DNA of 51,705 nt from an uncultured SAR86 cluster bacterium (GTDB lineage: Bacteria > Pseudomonadota > Gammaproteobacteria > Magnimaribacterales > Magnimaribacteraceae). The stretch lies in contig CACLEI010000008.1 of the NCBI GenBank assembly GCA_902605935.1, positions 1-51,705 on the forward strand, given 5' to 3'. The notes under the pieces were generated by a model. The model was not told where the DNA came from, searched no databases, and was given only the letters and a program-made list of their open reading frames with translations. This document shows, piece by piece, positions 26,800-35,358 of the stretch (position 1 is the stretch's first letter; each line of letters starts with the position of its first letter). The translations under genes and the position numbers were made by a program.

Positions 26800-27338
26800 T
26801 GGATTTTTTTACAAAATATTTTGATGAAATTCATCATCATACTAAAGATATAGATCATAATTTATTGATTGAATGTAATACCTTAATAAATAAGTTAAAA
26901 ACTAATAGAGGTAAAATAATTCTTGTTGGGAATGGAGGAAGCGCTGCAATGGCAAGTCATGTTGCTGTAGATTTCACAAAAGCAGCAAAGGTAAGAGCTA
27001 TAAACTTTAATGAAGCCGACTTGATCACATGTTTTGGTAATGATTATGGTTACGAAAATTGGGTTACGGAAGCAATAAGGGCATATTCGGATGATAATGA
27101 TCTGATCATTTTGATAAGCAGCAGTGGCCAATCCGAAAATATTATCAATGCTGCAAAATTTTCAAAAGAAAAAAATCTAGATTTAATAACTCTTTCGGGC
27201 TTTAAATCTTCTAATCCGCTGAGAGAAATTGGAGATGTAAATCTTTGGATTAATAGCGATAACTACAATTATGTTGAGATGAGCCATCATATTTGGCTTG
27301 TTGCATTATGTGATTTTGTAATAGCTTCGAATCAATAG
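26799..27338 (+). CDS. SIS-domain sugar isomerase, GmhA-like but atypical
   Basis: A 179-residue SIS protein with VGNGGSAAMASHVAVDFT near residues 43-60. Aligned by eye to GmhA, the catalytic Glu is Asp58, and the Gln-x7-His pair of the C-terminal helix is absent: MSHHIWLVA has Met161 and Ala169 at those places. It therefore resembles the phosphoheptose isomerases found in capsule clusters but should not be assumed to use the GmhA mechanism. Its position before a guanylyltransferase-like gene recalls the GDP-heptose pathway (gmhA-hddC); no hddA or gmhB is seen. Confidence 0.7.
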   Translation: MDFFTKYFDEIHHHTKDIDHNLLIECNTLINKLKTNRGKIILVGNGGSAAMASHVAVDFTKAAKVRAINFNEADLITCFGNDYGYENWVTEAIRAYSDDNDLIILISSSGQSENIINAAKFSKEKNLDLITLSGFKSSNPLREIGDVNLWINSDNYNYVEMSHHIWLVALCDFVIASNQ

Positions 27339-27342
27339 TTAC

Positions 27343-28125
27343 TTGAAAGCTTTATTACTATCTGGGGGTTACGGGAATCGGTTGAGTCCACTTACAGACG
27401 TTCTGCCTAAATGTTTAATGCCAATTCGCTCTAAACCTCTACTGGAAATTTGGATAGATCAGCTTCTAGAACTAGGGGTAGAGCAAATTTTGGTAAATAC
27501 TCATTATCTATCAGAACAAGTAATTGAATTTCTCGGAAGAAAAAAGTTTAAGGATAAAGTTCACTGGGTTTATGAAAAAAAGTTACTAGGAACTGCAGGT
27601 ACTTTGATTGAGAACATTGAATTTTTTGGCGATTCTGATGTGTTCCTGGCTCATGCGGACAATTTTTGCACAGCAAAATTACAAGACTTTTACCAGGCTC
27701 ATATTAATAGGCCCGAATGTTGTGTCATGACCATGATGAGTTTCCAAACCAGTAATCCAAAATCTTGCGGTATTTTAGAACTTGAGAATAATATCTTGGT
27801 AAATTTCTATGAAAAAGTAGAAAACCCTCCCTCGAATTGTGCAAATGGTGCAGTTTATCTCTTAAGTAGTGATCTTTTGTCATGGCTAAAAAAAGAGGAA
27901 AACATTACAGATTTCAGTATAGAGGTGATTCCTAAGCTACTTAATAAGATTCAAGTCTGGGAAAATACAAATGATCATATTGATATTGGAACTATAAATA
28001 ATCTCCTTTCTACTCAAAATATAGCAGTAGAATCTCATAAGCATGACATGAGTTTTGATGAATGGGAAAAATCATATAAAGATCACAAAATTCACGCTTT
28101 AATAAAAGAGCTTCAAAATGATTAA
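27343..28125 (+). CDS. Sugar-1-phosphate nucleotidyltransferase, HddC/PtmE-like
   Basis: Makes an NDP-sugar from a sugar-1-phosphate. The N-terminal signature LSGGYGNRLSPLTDVLPKCL (residues 6-25), with Gly-rich loop, Arg13 and Lys23, is diagnostic of this superfamily. The base may be GTP, because such short proteins next to SIS genes are often HddC (D-glycero-D-manno-heptose-1-phosphate guanylyltransferase) or PtmE-like, but sequence does not settle it. The start is TTG at 27343, five bases after the SIS stop. Length of 260 residues fits a single catalytic domain. It overlaps the next gene by eight bases. Confidence 0.8.
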   Translation: MKALLLSGGYGNRLSPLTDVLPKCLMPIRSKPLLEIWIDQLLELGVEQILVNTHYLSEQVIEFLGRKKFKDKVHWVYEKKLLGTAGTLIENIEFFGDSDVFLAHADNFCTAKLQDFYQAHINRPECCVMTMMSFQTSNPKSCGILELENNILVNFYEKVENPPSNCANGAVYLLSSDLLSWLKKEENITDFSIEVIPKLLNKIQVWENTNDHIDIGTINNLLSTQNIAVESHKHDMSFDEWEKSYKDHKIHALIKELQND

Positions 28126-29119
28126 AGATAATAGATTTTTAGTTATAGGCTCTAACTCTTTTACTGGCTCAAACTTTATTGCTCGTTTAATTAGCTCAAG
28201 TTACAAATGCATAGGAATCAGCAGATCCCAAGAGCTTGAGGATCCTTTTTTACCTTATAAATGGACACAAGCTTACAGGGAAAGCTTCAAGTTTTATCAA
28301 CTTGACCTGAACAAGGATCAGGATCAAGTTACTTCACTAATTAAAGAGGAAGAAATTTCTCATATAGTTAATTTTGCAGCACAAAGTATGGTTGGTCAAA
28401 GTTGGGATTCCCCTGAAGATTGGTATAAAACTAATGTAGTTTCTATTTCTAAATTCGTAAATAAAATAAGAGATATAGAATCTATTAAAAATTTTGTTAG
28501 TGTTACAACTCCTGAAGTCTATGGATCAACAGATGGTTGGGTTAAAGAAAATTCTGATTTCAAGCCATCAACACCATATGCCATCTCTCGGGCAGCCCAG
28601 GATATGCACTTAAGAGCATGCTTTGAAAATTTTAAATTTCCAGTAACTTTCACAAGGGCTGCAAATGTATATGGCCCAGGACAAAGTCTCTATAGAATCA
28701 TACCAAGAACACTTATTGAAGCTTTGACTGATGGTAACTTAATACTTGATGGAGGGGGAAAATCGGAAAGATCATTTATACATATTGATGATGTTTGTGA
28801 TGCTACTTTGAAAATTTGTCTCAAAGGCGAATTAGGTTCCACTTACCACATATCCACTGATCAATCTATACAGATAATTGATTTAGTTAATTTAATAGCT
28901 AAAATTTGTAATAAAGATTTAGAGGATTTTGTTTCCTTTGGTCCAGAAAGACCTGGAAAGGATTCTGCCTATCTTTTAGATTCCCAAAAATTGAGAAATG
29001 AACTATCGTGGACGGATGAAATAACCATTGAGCGAGGATTAACTGATACCCTTGAATGGATGGAAAAAAATATAGATTTCCTCAAAACTTGTAAAAGAGA
29101 TTACATACATAAGAAATGA
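28118..29119 (+). CDS. NDP-sugar 4,6-dehydratase-like extended SDR with YxxxR
   Basis: Extended short-chain dehydrogenase resembling GDP-mannose/dTDP-glucose 4,6-dehydratases: NAD-binding GSNSFTGSNF (residues 11-20), NFAAQS, the VTTPEVYGS active-site strand (129-137, with Thr and Glu as in dehydratases) and RAANVYGPGQ. The catalytic Tyr154-x3-Lys motif reads YAISR, with Arg158 encoded by CGG at 28589-28591. In most members that Lys is essential, so activity may be altered or the substrate unusual. The gene overlaps both neighbours (8 and 4 bases). Confidence 0.75.
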   Translation: MIKDNRFLVIGSNSFTGSNFIARLISSSYKCIGISRSQELEDPFLPYKWTQAYRESFKFYQLDLNKDQDQVTSLIKEEEISHIVNFAAQSMVGQSWDSPEDWYKTNVVSISKFVNKIRDIESIKNFVSVTTPEVYGSTDGWVKENSDFKPSTPYAISRAAQDMHLRACFENFKFPVTFTRAANVYGPGQSLYRIIPRTLIEALTDGNLILDGGGKSERSFIHIDDVCDATLKICLKGELGSTYHISTDQSIQIIDLVNLIAKICNKDLEDFVSFGPERPGKDSAYLLDSQKLRNELSWTDEITIERGLTDTLEWMEKNIDFLKTCKRDYIHKK

Positions 29120-30072
29120 GCAGAATATTAGTAACCGGTGGTTGTGGATTTGTTGGAAGTTCTCTTGTTAATCATTTACTTGAAAGTGGTCATAAAATCA
29201 TCGTTGTTGATACAGAATGGTTTGGAAATTATTTAAAAAGTCATGAAAACTTAACCTGCTTGAAACAAGATGTCAGAGATGTAGATACCATACCATTTGA
29301 GGGCATTGAGAGCATAATCCACTTAGCAAATATAGCTAATGACCCTGGTGTAGAGTTGAATCCCACTCTGTCTTGGGAAGTAAATGTTTTAGCTACTCAG
29401 CAACTCGCAAATAAAGCCAGATTATACGGAGTAAAACAATTTATATATGCTAGCAGCGGCAGTGTTTATGGAGTAAAGGAGGAAGAGAATGTGACAGAAG
29501 ACCTAGAGCTAGTTCCAATTTCTGTTTATAACAAAACAAAGATGGTAGCTGAACGAGTATTATTAAGCTATGAAGATGATTTTAAAGTTCATTGCGTAAG
29601 ACCAGCAACTGTGTGTGGATGGTCCCCTAGAATGAGACTAGATGTAAGTGTCAATATGTTTACTTGGCAAGCCTTACGAAATAAAGAAATGACGGTTTTC
29701 GGAGGAAATCAAGTGCGACCTAATATTCACATAGATGATATGGTGAATGTCTATGACCATTTTTTAACAAATCCCCATATTAAATCTGGTTGTTATAACG
29801 CAGGTTTTGAAAATATTTCTATCTTGGAAATTGCTGAAATGATAAAGAAAAAGATGCAAGGAACTAAAATTACAATTACTGCAAGTAATGATCCAAGGTC
29901 TTATCGCCAAAATTCCGATAAACTTTTACAAACCGGCTTTAAACAAAAATATTCTGTTGAAAACGCCATAGATGACATTATCCAAATATTTGAGGATGGA
30001 AAACTGGACGAAGGTGATAATTGTTTTACTGTAAAATGGATGAAGCACCTTAATTTAAATATAAAAATCTGA
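29116..30072 (+). CDS. NAD-dependent nucleotide-sugar epimerase/dehydratase
   Basis: Extended SDR with GGCGFVG (residues 8-14), an ASSGSVYG active-site strand (112-119) and a complete Tyr138-x3-Lys142 (YNKTK). The later RPNIHIDDM motif is typical of epimerases of the RmlB/GalE group. Length of 318 residues is normal. The reaction and sugar are not readable. It overlaps the previous dehydratase-like gene by four bases, so the two probably act on the same NDP-sugar; an intact partner may compensate for the YxxxR of its neighbour, but that is inference. Confidence 0.8.
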   Translation: MSRILVTGGCGFVGSSLVNHLLESGHKIIVVDTEWFGNYLKSHENLTCLKQDVRDVDTIPFEGIESIIHLANIANDPGVELNPTLSWEVNVLATQQLANKARLYGVKQFIYASSGSVYGVKEEENVTEDLELVPISVYNKTKMVAERVLLSYEDDFKVHCVRPATVCGWSPRMRLDVSVNMFTWQALRNKEMTVFGGNQVRPNIHIDDMVNVYDHFLTNPHIKSGCYNAGFENISILEIAEMIKKKMQGTKITITASNDPRSYRQNSDKLLQTGFKQKYSVENAIDDIIQIFEDGKLDEGDNCFTVKWMKHLNLNIKI

Positions 30073-30079
30073 CCACAAA

Positions 30080-31396
30080 ATGGAATTGCTAGAAAAGATT
30101 AGAAAAGAAAAGGCTACAATAGCGATTATTGGTCTAGGCTATGTAGGACTACCTTTATCAATAGCTTTTTTGAATAAAAATTTCAAAGTTATTGGCCTTG
30201 AATTGGATCAAACTAAAATTGATACTCTCAAAAAGGGGGAGTCCTATTTAAATCATATACCTTCAGAAGAAATATCTTCATATGTAAGTAAAAAAAAATT
30301 CATAGTTTCAAAGAATTTCAAGAATATTACTAAAGCTGATGTTGTCATAATATGTGTCCCCACTCCTCTAAATAAGTTCAGGGAGCCTGATCTGGGGCCC
30401 GTATTGAGTTCAGCTTCAAAAATTCAAAAATTTTTAAAAAAAGGTCAGTTAATTATATTAGAATCAAGCACCTATCCAGGTACTACTGACGATGTGCTGA
30501 CAAAGGAATTAGAGAAATCTAATCTTAAAGCTAATGAAGAATTTTTCTTAGCTTATTCTCCTGAAAGGGAAGATCCTGGTAACAAAAAATTTTCTACTTC
30601 AACTATTCCCAAGATTGTCGGTGCTGATACGTTTTTTTCAAGAAAGCTTGCTTCTGAATTATATAAAAAAGTCATATCGGATGTTGTGACAGTATCAAGC
30701 TCACGTACAGCTGAAGCTACAAAGTTAACTGAGAATATATTTCGAAGCGTAAACATAGCTCTAGTCAATGAATTGAAAACAATTTATGACGTTATGGAAA
30801 TTGATATTTGGGAGGTTATTGAAGCAGCGGCCACAAAGCCTTTTGGATATATGCCTTTCTACCCTGGCCCGGGTTTGGGCGGACACTGTATACCCATCGA
30901 TCCATTTTATCTTACCTATAAAGCACGAGAGTTTGAAGTTCCCACAAAATTTATAGAATTGGCAGGAGAAATTAATACTAGTATGCCTCACTTTGTTCTT
31001 AAGAAGGTTATTGATAGTCTTAGTCTCGTATCAGGAAAACCAATCAGAGGGGCAAAAATACTTATAATTGGTATGGCCTATAAGAATGATATTGCAGACT
31101 TGAGAGAAAGTCCTTCATTGACGCTAGCAAAACTCTTAAAACAAAATAAAGCAAAAGTTAGCTATCATGATAACTTCATTCCTGTTCTTCCGTCTCTTGA
31201 GGGATTTTCTGAACTAGCTGGAATGAAAAGTATTTCTTTGCAAAAAAATGTAATCGATAAATTTGATGCGATATTAGTCATTACTAACCATAGTTATATT
31301 GACTTTGACTTAATAGCTCAAAACGCTAAATTAATTATCGATACGAGAAATGCATTAAAAAATTTAAAATCAAATGCAACTATAATTAAGGCTTAG
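30080..31396 (+). CDS. UDP-sugar 6-dehydrogenase, WbpA/UDP-GlcNAc dehydrogenase-like
   Basis: Oxidises a UDP-hexose(amine) to the uronic acid with two NAD+. The N-terminal Rossmann motif GLGYVGLP is at residues 18-25. The catalytic Cys270 lies in GGHCIPIDP, preceded by the PGPG loop, and the C-terminal domain contains IGMAYKNDIADLRESP. The GGHCIPIDP form, rather than the GGxCxPKD form of UDP-glucose dehydrogenase, points to UDP-GlcNAc or UDP-GalNAc as substrate. Length of 438 residues is normal. It suggests an acidic amino-sugar in the glycan. Confidence 0.88.
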   Translation: MELLEKIRKEKATIAIIGLGYVGLPLSIAFLNKNFKVIGLELDQTKIDTLKKGESYLNHIPSEEISSYVSKKKFIVSKNFKNITKADVVIICVPTPLNKFREPDLGPVLSSASKIQKFLKKGQLIILESSTYPGTTDDVLTKELEKSNLKANEEFFLAYSPEREDPGNKKFSTSTIPKIVGADTFFSRKLASELYKKVISDVVTVSSSRTAEATKLTENIFRSVNIALVNELKTIYDVMEIDIWEVIEAAATKPFGYMPFYPGPGLGGHCIPIDPFYLTYKAREFEVPTKFIELAGEINTSMPHFVLKKVIDSLSLVSGKPIRGAKILIIGMAYKNDIADLRESPSLTLAKLLKQNKAKVSYHDNFIPVLPSLEGFSELAGMKSISLQKNVIDKFDAILVITNHSYIDFDLIAQNAKLIIDTRNALKNLKSNATIIKA

Positions 31397-31400
31397 CGAA

Positions 31401-32099
31401 ATGGGCCTTAGGAAATTAAAAGTTTTAGCACTTATCCCTGCAAGAAGCGGCTCCAAAGGTATTAAAAATAAAAATATGTATCCCATTAACAGAAGATATC
31501 TAATCGACTTCACTTTAGAAGCTGCAATATCGTCATCTTTTGTTGATCATGTCTATGTCTCTAGTGATTCAAAAAAAATACTGGATCATGCTGAAGAAAA
31601 TTTGGCTTTACCTGTTCAAAGACCAAGCAAGTTTTCTAAAGATACATCTACTGCCACTGAAGTAATCTATCATTTTTACGATTTCTTAATATCTAATGAT
31701 TTAATTGAAAGAAGAGAAGATTTTTATCTAAGTTATCTTCAGCCAACATCTCCATTGAGAAATTCTAAAATCCTTGATGAAAGTTTCTCTGCTCTTGAGA
31801 AAAGCAACATGGATTGCTTAATAAGTCTTGTTAAAGATAAGCAGACTCCGTTTAAATCCTTTCTCATAAAAGATGGTTTAGTTCAGTCTTTGTTTAAAGA
31901 GTCTGATACAAATAAAAATAGACAAGACTTACAGCCAACATATAGAGCCAATGGCGCAATTTACACATTCTTGATTTCCGAATTTCTTCGAAACAAGGGG
32001 TTTCCCTCTAATGCTTCAATACCTTTTATAATGTCAGAAGAGGAAAGTTTAGATATTGATAGTTATGAGGATTTAGATACCTTAAAATCAAGACTATAA
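31401..32099 (+). CDS. neuA: CMP-nonulosonate cytidylyltransferase (NeuA/LegF-like)
   Basis: Activates a sialic-acid-like sugar with CTP. The N-terminal LIPARSGSKGI motif (residues 11-21) is the family signature, YLQPTSPLRN is the conserved central strand, and RANGAIY follows. Length of 232 residues is normal. It is directly followed by neuB and neuC homologues, which strongly supports a nonulosonic acid role. Whether the sugar is Neu5Ac, legionaminic or pseudaminic acid cannot be read; no aminotransferase or N-acetyltransferase for the legionaminic or pseudaminic routes is visible here. Confidence 0.85.
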   Translation: MGLRKLKVLALIPARSGSKGIKNKNMYPINRRYLIDFTLEAAISSSFVDHVYVSSDSKKILDHAEENLALPVQRPSKFSKDTSTATEVIYHFYDFLISNDLIERREDFYLSYLQPTSPLRNSKILDESFSALEKSNMDCLISLVKDKQTPFKSFLIKDGLVQSLFKESDTNKNRQDLQPTYRANGAIYTFLISEFLRNKGFPSNASIPFIMSEEESLDIDSYEDLDTLKSRL

Positions 32100-32119
32100 A
32101 ATAATTTATTTGGAGAGCT

Positions 32120-33166
32120 ATGAAAGGAAATCCTCACATAACTATAGAAAACAGAAGAGTTGGATTTGATGAGAATCCTCTCGTGATAGCAGAAATAGGC
32201 ATAAACCATAATGGATCTTTGGAAGTTGCAAAAAAGATGGCTAAATCTGCTTTGGATGCAGGTGTTGATGTTGTTAAGCATCAAACTCATATTGTAGATG
32301 ATGAGATGTCCAAAGAGGCAGACAGTCAGAAAATTGACTATATTGGAAAAACCATATATCAGCTGATGAAAGAATGTGCTCTTTCTAGAGACGATGAATA
32401 TGCATTGATGAGATATGTGCAGGATCTCGGAGGAATTTTTATGAGTACACCATTTTCCAGAGCAGCAGCAGATAGGCTAATGGAATTTGAAGTGCCTGCA
32501 TTTAAGATAGGCTCTGGTGAGTGTAATAATTATCCCCTACTTGAACATATTGCAATGTTTGGCAAGCCTATAATTCTTAGTACTGGGATGAATACTTTAG
32601 AATCTGTTTCTATCGCAATTGATATTTTTGAGAGTAATGGAGTTGATTGTGCTATTTTACATACTACCAATATCTATCCAACTCCTGTCAATTTAGTCAG
32701 ACTCGGTGCAATGGAAGAACTAAAAAATTCTTTTCCTAGTTGTGTCTATGGTCTATCGGACCATACTACATCTAATCATGCATGCTTTGGAGCTGTAGCG
32801 CTTGGGGCAAGCATATTAGAAAGACATTTCACTGATAGTATGGATCGAGAAGGTCCTGACATAATAAACTCTATGGATCCTCTCGCTGCTAAGGAATTAG
32901 TTGAGGGTTCAAGGATATTAAAAGAAGCTAGAGGTGGAACAAAAGGTCCAATAGATGAAGAAAAACCTGTCATTGATTTTGCCTATGCTTCTGTTGTTAC
33001 GATAGCAGATATAGTCGCCGGTGAGACTTTTTCAAAAGAAAATATATGGGTGAAAAGGCCGGGAACAGGTCCGATATTTGCCAAAGACTATAATGATATT
33101 ATCGGAAAAAAAGCTTCAGCAAATATACCGTCTGATACCCATTTAAAACTCTCAGATATTGACTAA
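32120..33166 (+). CDS. neuB: Nonulosonic acid synthase (NeuB/LegI-like)
   Basis: Condenses phosphoenolpyruvate with an N-acetylated hexosamine (ManNAc or its 6-deoxy diamino analogue). The TIM-barrel domain begins with AEIGINHNGS and has VKHQTH, FKIGSGE and LSDHT segments typical of NeuB. A C-terminal SAF (antifreeze-like) domain occupies about residues 285-348, opening with ENIWVKRPGTG. Length of 348 residues is normal. A GGAG ribosome site precedes the ATG. It sits between neuA and neuC homologues. Confidence 0.9.
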   Translation: MKGNPHITIENRRVGFDENPLVIAEIGINHNGSLEVAKKMAKSALDAGVDVVKHQTHIVDDEMSKEADSQKIDYIGKTIYQLMKECALSRDDEYALMRYVQDLGGIFMSTPFSRAAADRLMEFEVPAFKIGSGECNNYPLLEHIAMFGKPIILSTGMNTLESVSIAIDIFESNGVDCAILHTTNIYPTPVNLVRLGAMEELKNSFPSCVYGLSDHTTSNHACFGAVALGASILERHFTDSMDREGPDIINSMDPLAAKELVEGSRILKEARGGTKGPIDEEKPVIDFAYASVVTIADIVAGETFSKENIWVKRPGTGPIFAKDYNDIIGKKASANIPSDTHLKLSDID

Positions 33167-33171
33167 CTTCA

Positions 33172-34323
33172 ATGAAAAGGAAGATAGCCTGTATAACTGG
33201 CACAAGAGCAGATTACCCCAGAGTAAGAAGCGTTCTAAAAGAAATTCAAACCAGAGATAACTTAAGTCTAGATATTATTGTTACCGGTTCTCATTTACTT
33301 GATGAATATGGATTTTCTGCGCAAGAAATTTTGGATGATGGCTTTGAAATTGCAAAAAAAGTTGAGATGTTTGTTGGTGACTTTGATACTCCACTTGGAA
33401 TGGCTGAAGCCTCTTCTAGATGCACTGCTGGGATTGCTAGAGCCCTGAGCGAACTAAATCCTGATCTTGTATTGATTACTGTAGATAGAGTTGAAACACT
33501 TGCAAGTATAACAGCTGCAAGTTTAATGAATTTTCCAATAGCTCATATACAAGGTGGAGAAGTTACGGGGACTATAGATGAATCCATCAGGCATGCTGTA
33601 ACTAAATTAAGTCATATCCATTTTCCTGCTACTGCTGATGCTGCAAAGAGAATTGTAATGATGGGTGAAGACGAGAAATATGTATTCAATACAGGTTGTC
33701 CATACATCGATGAAATCATTGATCTGGTGCCAGTAGATATTAATATTCTTGCTAATCGTTATAATTTTGATCCAAAAAAGGAGGTTATAATTTTTACCCA
33801 ACACTCTGTGACCACCGAACATGATGAGTCTCTGGGACAAGTAGAAGAAACTATTTCTGCTCTAGAAAACTTTCAGGATTATCAAATAATAAGTCTCTTT
33901 TCGAATACAGATGCGGGGGGCAAGAAAATTATTGAAAGAATTGGGAAGCAGAAAAATTTTATCAAGATTCCTAACATTGTAAGTAAAGATTTTTTAAGTT
34001 TGATGAAGCACAGTTCACTAATGATTGGAAATTCCTCAGCGGGCATCAGGGAAGCACCTAGTTTTAATTTACCAGTTATAAACATTGGCTCAAGGCAAAA
34101 TGGAAGGTTAAGAGCTAAAAACGTAATAGACGTACCTCATTCAGAAGTGGAGATAACAAAAGCTATAAAATTTTGTCTTCATAATGAGGATTTTAAAGAA
34201 TCCTTAGTCAATATGGAAAATCCTTATGGTAACGGAACTGCATCTACTCAAATAGTGGATATTTTGGAAACTATAGTTCTAGATCGCAAACTTATTCAAA
34301 AAGAAATTTGTTATGAAATATAA
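33172..34323 (+). CDS. neuC: Hydrolysing UDP-N-acetylglucosamine 2-epimerase (NeuC/LegG-like)
   Basis: Releases UDP and inverts C2 to give ManNAc or its diamino analogue, the substrate for NeuB. ITGTRADYPRV near residues 8-18 is the family N-terminus. The IQGGEVTGTIDESIRHA segment and the FTQHSVT and GNSSAGIREAPSF motifs define the GT-B-like epimerase fold. Length of 383 residues is normal. The order A-B-C completes a minimal CMP-sialic-acid-type pathway. The stop overlaps the next epimerase by 11 bases. Confidence 0.88.
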   Translation: MKRKIACITGTRADYPRVRSVLKEIQTRDNLSLDIIVTGSHLLDEYGFSAQEILDDGFEIAKKVEMFVGDFDTPLGMAEASSRCTAGIARALSELNPDLVLITVDRVETLASITAASLMNFPIAHIQGGEVTGTIDESIRHAVTKLSHIHFPATADAAKRIVMMGEDEKYVFNTGCPYIDEIIDLVPVDINILANRYNFDPKKEVIIFTQHSVTTEHDESLGQVEETISALENFQDYQIISLFSNTDAGGKKIIERIGKQKNFIKIPNIVSKDFLSLMKHSSLMIGNSSAGIREAPSFNLPVINIGSRQNGRLRAKNVIDVPHSEVEITKAIKFCLHNEDFKESLVNMENPYGNGTASTQIVDILETIVLDRKLIQKEICYEI

Positions 34324-35317
34324 ATTCAAAAAAGTTTTAATCACTGGCGGTGCTGGGACAATAGGAATTTATCTAACTAATGAATTAATTTTAAGAGGCG
34401 TTGATGTGGTTGTTTTTGACTTGCATGAACAAATTGAAAGAGTAGATAAATTTATAAATCCAAAAGCAACTAAATTTTATGGATCTATTTTAGATATTTC
34501 AGCTTTGCGAGATGCTTTAATAGGATGTGATGGAGTAGTCCACCTTGCAGCTCATCTAGGAGTACAAAGAACTGAGAGAAATAGATTACGTTGTCTTGAT
34601 ATTAATATTACAGGTACTAACAAGGTTTTAGATGCAAGCATTATGAATGGTCAAATAAAAAAATTTGTATTTGCCTCTTCATCAGAAGTTTATGGAGAGC
34701 CGCTTGAAAATCCAATTACAGAGAGTGCTATTACCCAAGGTAAAACGGTTTATGCAGTATCTAAACTCGCAGGAGAGGAGTTAGTAAAAGCCTATGGTAT
34801 TGAGTTTCCCGAGATGAAATATTCAATTTTAAGATACTTTAATGCTTATGGCCCTCATCAAGTAAGCCAATTTGTAATAACAAAATTTATTCATAGAGTG
34901 GCTGAGAACAAAAATCCAGTAATATTTGGTGATGGAACACAAAAACGTAGTTATAACTTTGTCTCAGATACCGCAAGAGGAACAGCTGATGCTCTATTTT
35001 CTTCTAAAACAGATAAAATGATTATGAATTTGGGTAATAGTAAAGAGCCAATATCCCTTTTAAATTTAGCAGAAAAGATCATCAAAATAGCTGGAAAAGA
35101 AGGTGATTTATGTGTTGAGGTGCAGAATACCTTTGAGAATACCGACAGAGACGAAAATAGAGAAATTTTTCAAAGGTATTGTGATACTTCAATTGCAAAA
35201 GACCTCATTGCATACGAATCATTAGTTACTTTAGATACAGGAATAAAGACTATTTTCGACTTGGGACACTTCCAGTCAACATGGCTAAGCTCAGAAAAGG
35301 AGTATTTGGTCGACTAA
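34313..35317 (+). CDS. NAD-dependent nucleotide-sugar epimerase/dehydratase
   Basis: Extended SDR with GGAGTIG near residues 12-18, HLAAHLGVQ, the FASSSEVYG strand and an intact YAVSK Tyr-x3-Lys. RYFNAYGPHQ is typical of UDP-sugar epimerases such as WbpP/GalE and of UDP-GlcNAc-modifying enzymes in nonulosonic clusters. Length of 334 residues is normal. The specific substrate is not readable. It overlaps neuC by 11 bases and precedes the E1-alpha gene by 41 bases, so it may belong functionally to either module. Confidence 0.8.
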   Translation: MKYKFKKVLITGGAGTIGIYLTNELILRGVDVVVFDLHEQIERVDKFINPKATKFYGSILDISALRDALIGCDGVVHLAAHLGVQRTERNRLRCLDINITGTNKVLDASIMNGQIKKFVFASSSEVYGEPLENPITESAITQGKTVYAVSKLAGEELVKAYGIEFPEMKYSILRYFNAYGPHQVSQFVITKFIHRVAENKNPVIFGDGTQKRSYNFVSDTARGTADALFSSKTDKMIMNLGNSKEPISLLNLAEKIIKIAGKEGDLCVEVQNTFENTDRDENREIFQRYCDTSIAKDLIAYESLVTLDTGIKTIFDLGHFQSTWLSSEKEYLVD

Positions 35318-35358
35318 ACTCATTTATCAATAACCATATAATAATAAAATCAAAAAAT

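Noticed and set aside
35281-35358. N-terminal extension of the E1-alpha gene
   Set aside because: It overlaps the end of the preceding epimerase and has no family resemblance; ATG 35359 gives the normal E1-alpha start.
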